From assembly GCF_040813715.1 (NCBI RefSeq), contig NZ_JBFOCH010000005.1: a stretch of 64,000 bases of DNA. One strand, written 5' to 3'. The notes beneath the pieces were generated by a model. That model saw only the letters and a list, made by a program, of their open reading frames with translations, had not been told where the DNA came from and searched no databases. Numbering within the stretch: position 1 is the stretch's first letter; each line of letters starts with the position of its first letter. Of the stretch, positions 39,979 through 48,830 are shown one piece after another. This DNA is from Mesorhizobium_K marinum (GTDB lineage Bacteria > Pseudomonadota > Alphaproteobacteria > Rhizobiales > Rhizobiaceae). The position numbers were made by a program, and so were the translations under genes.

Positions 39979-40443
39979 TCAGCCGGCGTCCTCGTCGCCC
40001 TTCAGTTCGCCGAGTACCTCGTGGAAATCCTTGGCTTCGCGAAAATTGCGGTAGACTGAGGCGAAACGCACATAGGCCACATCGTCGAGCGTCTTCAGCG
40101 CTTCCATCACCAGCCGCCCGACCTCGGCGGAGGGGATTTCGGTCTCGCCGGAGCTTTCGAGCTGCCGCACGATCCCGGTCACCGCGCGGTCGATGCGCTC
40201 CGGCTCGACATTGCGCTTGCGCACCGCGATCTCCACCGAACGCAGGAGCTTGTCGCGGTCGAAGGGCACCTTGCGCCCCGACTTCTTGACTACCACGAGG
40301 TCGCGCAACTGCACGCGTTCGAAGGTCGTGAAGCGGCCCCCGCAGACCGGGCAGACCCGCCTGCGGCGGATCGCGCCGCCATCCTCGGCGGGCCGTGAGT
40401 CCTTAACCTGGGTGTCTTCGGACTGGCAGTAGGGACAACGCAT
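39979..40443 (-). CDS. nrdR: Transcriptional repressor NrdR
   Basis: 154 residues. Zinc ribbon MRCPYCQSEDTQVKDSR to RRRVCPVCGGRFTTFE, then an ATP-cone (about 49-139). Represses ribonucleotide reductase genes in response to dATP/ATP. Between glyA and ribD as in other Rhizobiales. Confidence 0.97.
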   Translation of the reverse strand: MRCPYCQSEDTQVKDSRPAEDGGAIRRRRVCPVCGGRFTTFERVQLRDLVVVKKSGRKVPFDRDKLLRSVEIAVRKRNVEPERIDRAVTGIVRQLESSGETEIPSAEVGRLVMEALKTLDDVAYVRFASVYRNFREAKDFHEVLGELKGDEDAG

Positions 40444-40502
40444 GAAAGCTCGATACCTGGCGATTCCGGATGCCGGAAGCCATAGAGGTTTTCATGCCGC
40501 CT

Positions 40503-40537
40503 GCAAAGCGCCAGGGGTCGGAACTCCGGCGCTTTGC
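40503..40537. terminator. Strong stem-loop between glyA and nrdR
   Basis: gcaaagcgcc (40503-40512) pairs perfectly with ggcgctttgc (40528-40537) around a 15-base loop. It follows the glyA stop by about 10 bases in the minus direction. No T-run follows, so it may be an attenuator or mRNA-stability element rather than a full terminator. Confidence 0.6.
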
Positions 40538-40547
40538 CAGGGCCTGG

Positions 40548-41861
40548 CTATCCCAGGTACGAGTAGAGCGGGAACCTGTCCGTCAGCGCCAGCACCTTCT
40601 GCTTCACCGCGGCCTCCACCGCCGCGTTGCCGTCGTCGGAATTGGCGACCTTCAGCCCATCCAGCACTTCGGCGATCAGCTTGCCGATCTCGCGGAACTC
40701 GGCCTCGCCAAAGCCGCGCGTCGTGCCGGCCGGCGTACCGAGCCGCACGCCCGAGGTGACGAAGGGCTTTTCGGGGTCGAAGGGGATGCCGTTCTTGTTG
40801 CAGGTGATGTTGGCGCGGCCGAGCGCCGCCTCGGCGCGCTTGCCGGTGGCGTTCTTCGGCCTGAGGTCGACGAGCATCAGGTGGTTGTCGGTGCCGCCCG
40901 ACACGATGTCGAGCCCGGTTTCCTTCAGGCTGTCGGCCAGCGCCCGGGCGTTGGCCACCACGTTGGCCGCATAGGTCGTGAACTCGGGCTGCAGCGCCTC
41001 GCGCAGCGCCACCGCCTTGGCCGCGATGACGTGCATGAGCGGCCCGCCCTGCAGGCCCGGGAACACCGCCGAATTGACCTTCTTGGCGATGTCCTCGTCG
41101 TTGGTCAGGATCATGCCGCCGCGCGGGCCGCGCAGCGACTTGTGCGTCGTCGTCGTGACGACATGGGCATGCGGCAGCGGCGACGGATGCTGGCCGCCCG
41201 CCACGAGGCCGGCGATGTGCGCCATGTCGACCATCAGGTAGGCGCCGATGGCGTCGGCGATCTCGCGGAAGCGCTTCCAGTCCCAGATGCGCGAATAGGC
41301 CGTTCCGCCGGCGAGGATCAGCTTGGGATTGTGTGTGTGGGCCAGGCGCTCGATCTCGTCCATGTCGAGCAGGTGGTCGTCCTTGCGCACGCCGTAGGAC
41401 ACCGGCTTGAACCATTTGCCGGACATGTTGACCGGCGAGCCGTGCGTCAGGTGGCCGCCCGAGTTCAGGTCCAGGCCCATGAAGGTGTCGCCCGGCTGCA
41501 GCAGCGCCAGGAACACCGCCTGGTTCATCTGGCTGCCCGAATTCGGCTGCACGTTGGCGAACTTGCAGTCGAACAGCTTTTTCGCGCGCTCGATCGCCAG
41601 TTCCTCGGCGACGTCGACGAACTGGCAGCCGCCGTAGTAGCGCTTGCCCGGATAGCCCTCGGCGTATTTGTTGGTCATGATCGAGCCCTGGGCTTCGAGA
41701 ACGGCGCGCGAAACGATGTTTTCCGACGCGATCAGTTCGATCTCATGGCGCTGGCGACCGAGTTCAGAACCGATCGCCCCGAAGATTTCGGGGTCCGCGT
41801 CTGCGAGCGTCGTCCCGAAGAACGAAGCGGAATGGTTCGCGGCGGCCGTTGCTGATGCCAT
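40548..41861 (-). CDS. glyA: Serine hydroxymethyltransferase
   Basis: 437 residues. PLP enzyme interconverting serine and glycine with tetrahydrofolate. ELIASENIVSRAVLEAQGS, GYPGKRYYGGC, VDMAHIAGLVAGG and TTTTHKSLRGPRGG (PLP-binding Lys) are all intact. Start 41861 (MASATAAANHSASFF) is chosen; upstream sequence lacks coding character. Confidence 0.97.
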   Translation of the reverse strand: MASATAAANHSASFFGTTLADADPEIFGAIGSELGRQRHEIELIASENIVSRAVLEAQGSIMTNKYAEGYPGKRYYGGCQFVDVAEELAIERAKKLFDCKFANVQPNSGSQMNQAVFLALLQPGDTFMGLDLNSGGHLTHGSPVNMSGKWFKPVSYGVRKDDHLLDMDEIERLAHTHNPKLILAGGTAYSRIWDWKRFREIADAIGAYLMVDMAHIAGLVAGGQHPSPLPHAHVVTTTTHKSLRGPRGGMILTNDEDIAKKVNSAVFPGLQGGPLMHVIAAKAVALREALQPEFTTYAANVVANARALADSLKETGLDIVSGGTDNHLMLVDLRPKNATGKRAEAALGRANITCNKNGIPFDPEKPFVTSGVRLGTPAGTTRGFGEAEFREIGKLIAEVLDGLKVANSDDGNAAVEAAVKQKVLALTDRFPLYSYLG

Positions 41862-42030
41862 GGCGGTCGATCCTTGATGCTGCTGGTGTTCAACGAAGGT
41901 GGTTCGGCGCGGCCTTAACACAACTGACGCTGCGTCGCCACGATCACCCCGGGGCATTCATAGCGGTATCACGCCGCAGGGCGTCGTCTGGTTGCGCTAT
42001 GCGCCGGTCTGCGGGCGACGGGGCGGCCGC

Positions 42031-42351
42031 GCCTCGGGCTACAGTCCAAACGTCACGTGACCGCGGTCGTCGATCGCCCAGGCCGGGTTCCAGGCGATCT
42101 CCCAGGCATGGTCGTCGGGATCGGCCACATAGCCGCGAAAGCCGCCATGCGGCGGCGCATCTGCCGGCCGGATCAGCCNGGCCGCCCCGTCCGGCGCGGT
42201 CGCGCCTCGGGCTACAGTCCAAACGTCACGTGACCGCGGTCGTCGATCGCCCAGGCCGGGTTCCAGGCGATCTCCCAGGCATGGTCGTCGGGATCGGCCA
42301 CATAGCCGCGAAAGCCGCCATGCGGCGGCGCATCTGCCGGCCGGATCAGCC
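42031..42351. repeat. Assembly junction with duplicated flanks (n at 42179)
   Basis: About 150 bases duplicated either side of 42179 over the VOC gene end. The outer side of the copies differs (gggcggccgcgcctc against ggcgcggtcgcgcctc). Confidence 0.85.
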
Positions 42352-42634
42352 GACCGCCCGCCTCGACCAGCCGCTCCATCACGGCCGCCACGTCGTCCTG
42401 CGCGGGCACGTTGTGGGCAAGCGAGAAGGCGCCGGGGGCCACGAGGCCGGTCCTGCCCATGTCCTTCTCCAGCGACGGCTTCCAGAACGTGCCGAGCACG
42501 AAGCCGTTCATCTGGTAGAAGACGATCTCGTCATTTTCGAAAACCGGCGTCCAGCCGAAGCCTGTGACATAGAACCTGCGTGAAACGGCAAGGTCGCCGA
42601 CGCCGAGGGTGATCACGGAGATTTGCTGCTGCAT
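42212..42634 (-). CDS. VOC-family (glyoxalase/bleomycin-resistance) protein
   Basis: 140 residues. ISVITLGVGDLAVSRRFYVTGFGWTPVF and the final GGFRGYVADPDDHAWEIAWNP are typical of metal-binding VOC proteins; E in HAWEIAWNP is a likely ligand. Reaction unknown. Monocistronic. Confidence 0.85.
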   Translation of the reverse strand: MQQQISVITLGVGDLAVSRRFYVTGFGWTPVFENDEIVFYQMNGFVLGTFWKPSLEKDMGRTGLVAPGAFSLAHNVPAQDDVAAVMERLVEAGGRLIRPADAPPHGGFRGYVADPDDHAWEIAWNPAWAIDDRGHVTFGL

Positions 42635-43049
42635 GTCCAAGTCCTCATATGCGCTGCGCGGGATTGCGCGGCGTTCAAGGTCTTGGGCCATCGCGAAACC
42701 GATGGAAGGACCCGCATTGCGGGGGCCGGGCCAACCGCACCGACCTAACCTGTTTCAGACGCCGGAACTCTTTCACATCGGCAGGCAGAGTCAAGGGCGA
42801 CGTCAAGCACTCGTCCGCCCGAAATTTCAGAGCGAGCGCTGCCTTTTCGCTTTTATATCAATGTTTTGTGGCGTCTAATTCGCGCGAAAGATCACTCGGT
42901 GACCGGCCTCCTGCGGCCGTCACAGTGCCTGGCTGAGCTGCAGTTCGTCGACGCCGTCGCGGCCGTAGATGTCGTCGCGGAAATGCGCCACGCCGTCACC
43001 CGTCGACCATGCCGAGATGTAGGTGAAATAGNCCGGCCTCCTGCGGCCG
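42635..43049. other. Intergenic region between VOC gene and ldtP
   Basis: No gene found. An AT-richer stretch near 42845-42895 (ttttatatcaatgttttgtgg) may hold the VOC promoter. 42903-43031 is a junction copy of the ldtP 3' end. Confidence 0.45.
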
Positions 43050-43161
43050 TCAGAGTGCCTGGCTGAGCTGCAGTTCGTCGACGCCGTCGCGGCCGTAGAT
43101 GTCGTCGCGGAAATGCGCCACGCCGTCACCCGTCGACCATGCCGAGATGTAGGTGAAATAG
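42903..43161. repeat. Assembly junction with duplicated flanks (n at 43032)
   Basis: 42903-43031 and 43033-43161, 129-base copies (gtcacagtg against gtcagagtg) of the transpeptidase C-terminus. Confidence 0.9.
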
Positions 43162-44312
43162 ACCGGCACCGGCTCCGCCAGGCGCACCGGCACGCTCTCG
43201 CCGCTCTTGATGGTCGCCTCGAAATGCTGGCGGTCCCAGCCGGGCGTGTCGCGCAGCAGCCAGGTCACCAGGTCGCGCACGTTCTGGACGCGCACGCACC
43301 CCGAGGAATCGAATCGCATCAGCTTGTTGAACAGGCCCTGCGAAGGCGTGTCGTGCATGTAGGTCGCGTGCGGATTCGGGAAGTTGATCTTGACCGAGGC
43401 CATCGCGTTGATCTTGCCGGGGTCCTGCCGGAAGCGGAACTTCGCGGCGTCTTCCGTCGACCAGTCGATCGTCGCCGGGTCGATCTCGACCCCGTCCGGT
43501 CCGAGGATGCGGATCGAATTTTCGGTGAGGTACTGCGGGTTCTTGCGCATCAGCGGGATGATGTCCTTGCGGACGATCGATTCCGGCGCGTTCCAGTACG
43601 GATTGACGATGATTTCGTTGATCGCCGAGTTCAGGATCGGCGTCTGCCGGTCCACCTTGCCGACGATGGCGGTATGGCGAAGCACGACGCGGTCGTTCTC
43701 CACCGCCTCGATCTGCGCCGCCGGCACGTTCACCATGACATAGCGGCCGCCGAGGAAGCCCGACATCGAGCGCAGCCGCACCAGGTTGGTCTCGAGCTGG
43801 CCAAGGCGCACCTCGGCCGACACGTTCATCGCCGCATAGGTGTACTTGCCCAGGACGCCATCGACCGGCAGGCCGTGGCGTGCCTGGAAGCGCTTCACCG
43901 CTGCATCGACATAGGTGTCGAAGGACTGCGAGATGCCGGCGCTCGTCGACAGGTCGCCGGAGATCATCAGGCGCTTGCGAAGCGCGATCACATCGGGATC
44001 GACGACGCCAAGCTGCAGCTTCTTGGTCGCCGGAACCATCGGCCAGCCGCCCTGCGCGACTATGTTCGAGTACTGGGCAACGGCCTGCTCGATGTACAGC
44101 ACGGTCTGAGGCGAGAAGATCGGCAGGTGCGAGGCGACCTTGTCGCCCTGGCTCGCGCGCGCGTCGAACGTGTCGTCCCAGTTGCCGCGGCGCTCAGACT
44201 GCAGGATTTCGGAGATCACGTCCTGCGCGCCGGCCGAGCCGGCCAGCATCGCCGCTGCGGCGAACGTGCTAGCGCCGGAAAGGAAGGAGCGTCGGCTCGT
44301 CTTGATCGTCAT
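43050..44312 (-). CDS. ldtP: L,D-transpeptidase with peptidoglycan-binding domain
   Basis: 420 residues. Tat-type signal (SRRSFLSGASTFAAAAML), PG_binding_1 domain around FDTYVDAAVKRFQARHGLPVDGVLG, then a YkuD domain with HDTPSQGLFNKLMRFDSSGCVRV containing the catalytic His and Cys. Makes 3-3 crosslinks or attaches proteins to peptidoglycan. ATG 44312 gives the cleanest signal; GTG/ATG upstream at 44333 is possible. LdtR lies upstream; the name follows the Liberibacter ldtR-ldtP pair. Confidence 0.88.
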   Translation of the reverse strand: MTIKTSRRSFLSGASTFAAAAMLAGSAGAQDVISEILQSERRGNWDDTFDARASQGDKVASHLPIFSPQTVLYIEQAVAQYSNIVAQGGWPMVPATKKLQLGVVDPDVIALRKRLMISGDLSTSAGISQSFDTYVDAAVKRFQARHGLPVDGVLGKYTYAAMNVSAEVRLGQLETNLVRLRSMSGFLGGRYVMVNVPAAQIEAVENDRVVLRHTAIVGKVDRQTPILNSAINEIIVNPYWNAPESIVRKDIIPLMRKNPQYLTENSIRILGPDGVEIDPATIDWSTEDAAKFRFRQDPGKINAMASVKINFPNPHATYMHDTPSQGLFNKLMRFDSSGCVRVQNVRDLVTWLLRDTPGWDRQHFEATIKSGESVPVRLAEPVPVYFTYISAWSTGDGVAHFRDDIYGRDGVDELQLSQAL

Positions 44313-44549
44313 CGCGGATACTCGTCTCGTCATTGCTGGGCCACGGGCCCGTCGCCCGAAAGTCTATGGGGCTATGCTTAACAATTAGCCACCATCACGA
44401 TCGCAGCCGACCGATGCATCGGCCGGCGCTCCGACTGCGTAGGGTGTATCCGGGGTGTCGGATGACCCGTCCCTAGACCGGTAATCCATCGGAATATGGC
44501 GGCAGCATGGCCTTGGCCACACACGAGAGCGTGAAATCCGAAATGGCGG

Positions 44550-44579
44550 ACGGCCGCAGCCCCTCCGGGCAGCGGCCGT
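44550..44579 (-). terminator. Stem-loop after ldtR
   Basis: acggccgc (44550-44557) pairs with gcggccgt (44572-44579), about 20 bases beyond the ldtR stop. Only a short T-run (cattt) follows on the minus strand. Confidence 0.55.
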
Positions 44580-44599
44580 TCAGCAGCCTGTCGAAGCGA

Positions 44600-45115
44600 C
44601 TACATGCGGTAGGCGATGCTGTCGTTCCAGAACCGGTCGAGCCTCTGCAGCGCGCGGTTCATCTGCTTGAATTCGTCCTGGTTGATGCCGCCGACCTGCT
44701 CGATCGAGCCGATATGGCGCTCGTAGAGGCCGCCGACCACTTCCGCCACTTCCTGCCCCTTCGGCGTCAGGCTGACGCGAACAGAGCGGCGGTCGATGCG
44801 CGACCGCTGGTGGTTGATGAAGCCGAGATCGACCAGCTTCTTCAGGTTGTAGGAGACGTTCGAGCCGAGATAGTAGCCGCGCGAGCGCAGTTCGCCGGCG
44901 GTCAGTTCGGCATTGCCGATGTTGAACAGCAGCAGCGCCTGGATGGCGTTGATGTCCGAGCGGCCGTTGCGGTCGAACTCGTCCTTGATGACGTCCAGCA
45001 GGCGCCGGTGCAGCCGTTCCACGAGCTGGAGCGATTCCAGGTAGAGCGAGCGGATCGCCTCGCGGCGATCGTCGGAAACGGTGGCGGTCTTCGCCGCCTG
45101 ACGCGAATTGATCAT
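44600..45115 (-). CDS. ldtR: MarR-family regulator LdtR
   Basis: 171 residues. Winged helix (about 50-130) with ELTAGELRSRGYYLGSNVSYNLKKLVDLGFINHQRSRIDRRSVRVSLT, the highly conserved rhizobial LdtR recognition region. Established in Liberibacter asiaticus and Sinorhizobium as the regulator of an adjacent L,D-transpeptidase and of osmotic/cell-wall stress. An inverted repeat upstream (45193-45232) is a candidate operator. Confidence 0.93.
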   Translation of the reverse strand: MINSRQAAKTATVSDDRREAIRSLYLESLQLVERLHRRLLDVIKDEFDRNGRSDINAIQALLLFNIGNAELTAGELRSRGYYLGSNVSYNLKKLVDLGFINHQRSRIDRRSVRVSLTPKGQEVAEVVGGLYERHIGSIEQVGGINQDEFKQMNRALQRLDRFWNDSIAYRM

Positions 45116-45192
45116 GGTCTTGCCTCTCGTTTGTCGCCCGGTGATTGTTTTGTTTCTCACCTTGATCGCGACACTATCGAATGCGCATAAAA

Positions 45193-45232
45193 TTCGACTT
45201 AAACGCCAAGACTAACAAGGGGTTAAGCCGAA
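45193..45232. promoter_or_regulatory. Candidate LdtR operator upstream of ldtR
   Basis: ttcgacttaa (45193-45202) and ttaagccgaa (45223-45232) are inverted copies matching at 9 of 10 positions with a 20-base spacer, 78-117 bases before the ldtR start. Autoregulation is inferred. Confidence 0.45.
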
Positions 45233-45278
45233 TAGGTTTGGCAAGACGCTTAATGAACGGTCACCCGCGGAGCTAAAA

Positions 45279-45704
45279 TTAACCGTATTGCTCCGCCTTG
45301 CGGTGCTGCCAGTGAATGAGCACCCGGAAGGCCGTGTAGAGCAGCGCAACCACGAGATGGCTGACGACGATCAGTTCCCGATGTCCGTAGAGACTGGGAA
45401 ACACGAGATACATGACGGTCTCGGTGACCGCGCAGATCGCCCAGATCACCGGCCCCCAGGACGACAGCATCCAAAGGCCTATCGCCGCGAAGGGAAAGAA
45501 GACCGCCAGCGTCACCGCGGCGATCTGCCAGTGCACCGGCATCAGGTCGAAGCGCCACAGCGGCCCCTCGTAAAAGCCGATCAGCCGCACCCAGTAGAGG
45601 ATGCCGAACAGCAGGCAGTAGCCGGCGATCAGGCGCTGGAACCAGACGAAGCCCGATTCCGCCAGCGTCGGGCGCATCATGCCGCGGTCGGCGAGGTCGC
45701 TCAT
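45279..45704 (-). CDS. Four-TM protein, DUF6163-like
   Basis: 141 residues with four membrane segments (VWFQRLIAGYCLLFGILYWV; IAAVTLAVFFPFAAIGLWML; VIWAICAVTETVMYLVF; VVSHLVVALLYTAFRVLI). No catalytic motif. Start overlaps the CoA-hydrolase stop (ATGA). Conserved uncharacterised rhizobial protein; role unknown. Confidence 0.75.
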   Translation of the reverse strand: MSDLADRGMMRPTLAESGFVWFQRLIAGYCLLFGILYWVRLIGFYEGPLWRFDLMPVHWQIAAVTLAVFFPFAAIGLWMLSSWGPVIWAICAVTETVMYLVFPSLYGHRELIVVSHLVVALLYTAFRVLIHWQHRKAEQYG

Positions 45705-46744
45705 GGCGCGAGATCCCCGCCCGGCAGCGGCGCGAAGAACGCATCGACGACCTGTGCGCTGACGTCGGCAAGCCGCGCCGGCTCCCAGCGTGGCGGCGAG
45801 CCCTTTTCGACCAGGGCGGCGCGGATTCCCTCGTAGAGGTCATGGCTTTCCAGCATCCGGTGGAGGATGCGGAACTCCATCTTCATGCATTCGTCCATCG
45901 ACATCGTCGACCCGATGGACATTTCGCGGAACGCCACGTGCAGGCTGGTCGGCGAGCGCGAGCGCAGCGTAGCCAGCGTCGCCGCACAGAACTCGTCGTC
46001 GTCGGCCGCCCGCTCCAGGCTGGTGACGACGTCCGACAGCGACCCCAGCGAGAAATGCCGTGCGATCGCATGCAGCGCCGCCTCGTCGGTCTTGCGCGGC
46101 GCGGCCCTGAAGAACTCGCGCAGCTCCGTGCCCGGATCGCCGCTTTCGGCGATCTCATCGACCAGGGCCGGCAGGTAGGCGGCCTCGACCGTATGCGTCG
46201 CGATGCCCGACCACAGGGCGTCCCCGTGGCCGATCTTGTTGCCGGTCAGCCCGAGATAGATGCCGAAGCACCCGCCCAGATTGGGCAGCACGTAGCTTGC
46301 GCCGACATCGGGAAAGAAGCCGATGCCGACCTCAGGCATGGCGAAGACGGCGTTTTCCGTCATCACGCGGTGCGAGCCATGCGCGGAGATGCCCATGCCG
46401 CCGCCCATGCAGATGCCGTCGATCAGCGAGACGTAGGGTTTTGGGAAGCGGTTGATCTGGGCGTTGAGCCGGTATTCGTCGGCGAAGAACTCGGTCGGCC
46501 GGCGCCCCTCCTGGCGAGCCCGGTAGACGTCCATGATGTCGCCGCCGGCGCAGAACGCGCGGCCTTCGGCCTTCAGGATGACGACCCGCACCGCCACGTC
46601 GTCCGCCCATGCGGTCAGCGCCGCGCTCAGTGCCCGCACCATCTGGTGGGTCAGGGCGTTCAGCGCGGTCGGCCGCGTCAGCGTGACGATTCCAGCGACG
46701 CCGTGCCGCTCGAACCGGATCTGATCGCCGCCCCCGAAATCCAT
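45701..46744 (-). CDS. Enoyl-CoA hydratase-family 3-hydroxyisobutyryl-CoA hydrolase
   Basis: 347 residues. Crotonase fold with VTLTRPTALNALTHQMV, FCAGGDI (oxyanion hole) and ICMGGGMGIS. The ENAVFAMPEVGIGFFPDVGASYVL segment and long C-terminus mark the HIBYL-CoA hydrolase subgroup used in valine degradation. Followed with overlap by the four-TM protein. Confidence 0.9.
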   Translation of the reverse strand: MDFGGGDQIRFERHGVAGIVTLTRPTALNALTHQMVRALSAALTAWADDVAVRVVILKAEGRAFCAGGDIMDVYRARQEGRRPTEFFADEYRLNAQINRFPKPYVSLIDGICMGGGMGISAHGSHRVMTENAVFAMPEVGIGFFPDVGASYVLPNLGGCFGIYLGLTGNKIGHGDALWSGIATHTVEAAYLPALVDEIAESGDPGTELREFFRAAPRKTDEAALHAIARHFSLGSLSDVVTSLERAADDDEFCAATLATLRSRSPTSLHVAFREMSIGSTMSMDECMKMEFRILHRMLESHDLYEGIRAALVEKGSPPRWEPARLADVSAQVVDAFFAPLPGGDLAP

Positions 46745-46840
46745 CCTGCCAGAATCCCTCCCCCGGTCCACCCCGGGACTGAAGTGCTAAAGGCTGGCGG
46801 ATGGGCGCGTCAATGCCGGGTCGCCCGAGTTGGCCGGCTT

Positions 46841-47188
46841 CTAGTGGGAAAGTATGTTGACGATCCTGCCGAACGGGTCGCGGACGAAGAATCGCCGGAC
46901 GCCCCAGGGCTCGGCGGTCAGCGCATAGGTAACCTCGAAGCCCGCTGCGACGGCACGCGCGTGGACCGCATCGACGTCGTCCACCTCGATGGAAAGGTCG
47001 GGAACCGGCGTCCCGGAGCCGCCTTCGCTGGCGAAGCTCAACTGCGGCGGAGCCTTGCCATTGCCGGCCAGGGTGAGGATCCAGCCCTGGTCCATGACGA
47101 CCTCGAGACCCAGCAGCCCCTCATAGAAGACGCGGGCGCGGCCGGGATCTGGCGTGGCGATGTTGGCGACGATGCGTCTTACGGTCAT
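46841..47188 (-). CDS. VOC-family protein
   Basis: 115 residues. IVANIATPDPGRARVFYEGLLGLEV and LTAEPWGVRRFFVRDPFGRIVNILSH, a single glyoxalase-like module that dimerises. Substrate unknown. Divergent from hemB with a 137-base spacer. Confidence 0.85.
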   Translation of the reverse strand: MTVRRIVANIATPDPGRARVFYEGLLGLEVVMDQGWILTLAGNGKAPPQLSFASEGGSGTPVPDLSIEVDDVDAVHARAVAAGFEVTYALTAEPWGVRRFFVRDPFGRIVNILSH

Positions 47189-47325
47189 GGTTGCTCCTTG
47201 CGCGGCTTGGTCACGGCCCGCCCGCCGGCCTGCGCGGCCGACCGGGCCGCCCACCCTCCTCCAAATCGCCGCATTGGTCATCACCGGCCGGCGTGGTAAA
47301 AGCCGCCCTACCCGGAGACCAGCAC

Positions 47326-48357
47326 ATGAACAAGTTCACCCCTCCCCGCCAGGCCACGGCGCGCACGGTCGACGAAATCACCGGATCGCGCCGGCTGCGC
47401 CGCATGCGCAAGGCCGACTGGTCGCGCCGCCTCGTGCAGGAGAATCGCCTGACCGTCGACGACCTCATCTGGCCGATCTTCGTGATGGAGGGCGAGAACC
47501 GGCGCGAGGAAATCGCGGCGATGCCAGGCGTCTTCCGCATCACCGCCGACCTCGCCGCCATCGAGGCGGAAAGGGCCGCCCGGCTTGGCATTCCGGCGAT
47601 CGCCACCTTCCCGAACGTCGATATCCAGCGGCGCGACGAGACCGGCTCGCACATCCTCGACCCCGACAATCTCATCAACCGCACCACCCGCGCCATCAAG
47701 GCGGCGGCGCCCGAGGTCGGCGTGATCACCGACGTCGCGCTCGACCCGTTCACGAGCCACGGCCATGACGGCATCCTGCGCGACGGCATCATCGTCAACG
47801 ACGAGACGGTCGCCCAGGTCGCCGCCGCCGCGGTGCTGCAGGCGCAGGCGGGCGCCGACATCATCGCGCCCTCCGACATGATGGACGGGCGCATCGGCGC
47901 CATCCGCGACCAGCTCGACGCCGCCGGCTACCAGGACGTCGCCATCATGTCCTACGCCACCAAGTTCGCGTCGGCCTTCTATGGTCCGTACCGCGAGGCG
48001 ATCGGCACGCAGGGCCTGCTCAAGGGCGACAAGAAGACCTACTATCTCGACCACGCCAATTCCGACGAGGCCGTCCGCGAGGCCGAGCAGGATCTGGCCG
48101 AAGGCGCCGACATGCTGATGGTCAAGCCCGGCCTGCCCTATCTCGACATCATTTGCCGGCTGAAGGACGAATTCCGGATGCCGACCTTCGCCTACCAGGT
48201 GTCCGGCGAATATGCGATGATCGTCGCCGCCGCCCGCAACGGCTGGATCGACGGCGACAAGGCGATGCTGGAATCGCTGCTCGCCTTCAAGCGCGCCGGT
48301 TGCGATGGCATCCTGACCTATTTCGCGCCGAAGGTCGCCGAGATGCTGAAGGGGTAG
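47326..48357 (+). CDS. hemB: Delta-aminolevulinic acid dehydratase
   Basis: 343 residues. Condenses two ALA to porphobilinogen. TDVALDPFTSHGHDG carries Asp in place of the zinc Cys cluster, so this is the Mg-dependent type; MSYATKFASAFYGPYREA and LMVKPGLPYLDII hold the two catalytic Lys. GGAG precedes the start. Confidence 0.97.
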   Translation: MNKFTPPRQATARTVDEITGSRRLRRMRKADWSRRLVQENRLTVDDLIWPIFVMEGENRREEIAAMPGVFRITADLAAIEAERAARLGIPAIATFPNVDIQRRDETGSHILDPDNLINRTTRAIKAAAPEVGVITDVALDPFTSHGHDGILRDGIIVNDETVAQVAAAAVLQAQAGADIIAPSDMMDGRIGAIRDQLDAAGYQDVAIMSYATKFASAFYGPYREAIGTQGLLKGDKKTYYLDHANSDEAVREAEQDLAEGADMLMVKPGLPYLDIICRLKDEFRMPTFAYQVSGEYAMIVAAARNGWIDGDKAMLESLLAFKRAGCDGILTYFAPKVAEMLKG

Positions 48358-48387
48358 ACGTTTGCATTCCGATCGGTCACGCCGCCC

Positions 48388-48741
48388 ATGCCCAACCGCC
48401 TGTTGATCTTTGCGGCAGGCGTCTGCGGCGCGGCAGGCGTCGGCCTGTCGGCCGTTGCCGCGCACGGCGGTTCGCCCAACACGGCGAACGCCGCGACCTT
48501 GCTGGTGGTGCATGCCCCGGTCTTCCTGGTCGCCGGCACGGTCGACTTCAACGCCGTGCTGCGCTGGTCCGCCGCCATCCTGTTCGTCGGGCTCGCCCTA
48601 TTCGCCTCCGACATGATCAGCCGCGACTACTTCGACACGCGGCTGTTCGCCATGGCCGCGCCGACCGGCGGCCTGCTGATGATCGTCGGCTGGGTCGGCA
48701 TCGCCCTGGCCGCGCTTTTCCCGCGCCGCCTGTTCGGCTAG
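48388..48741 (+). CDS. DUF423-like small membrane protein
   Basis: 117 residues with four membrane segments; starts MPNRLLIFAAGVCGAAGVGLSAVAAHG, and GGLLMIVGWVGIALAALF is typical of DUF423. 30 bases after hemB and probably co-transcribed. No known activity. Confidence 0.8.
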   Translation: MPNRLLIFAAGVCGAAGVGLSAVAAHGGSPNTANAATLLVVHAPVFLVAGTVDFNAVLRWSAAILFVGLALFASDMISRDYFDTRLFAMAAPTGGLLMIVGWVGIALAALFPRRLFG

Positions 48742-48830
48742 GGCGGCCGGAGTTCACGTAGGCAAATCGACGCCGGCAGGGAAACAATCCGCCCGTTGCG
48801 CGTTTCTAGGCGCGCCAACCAAGAGTGCCC

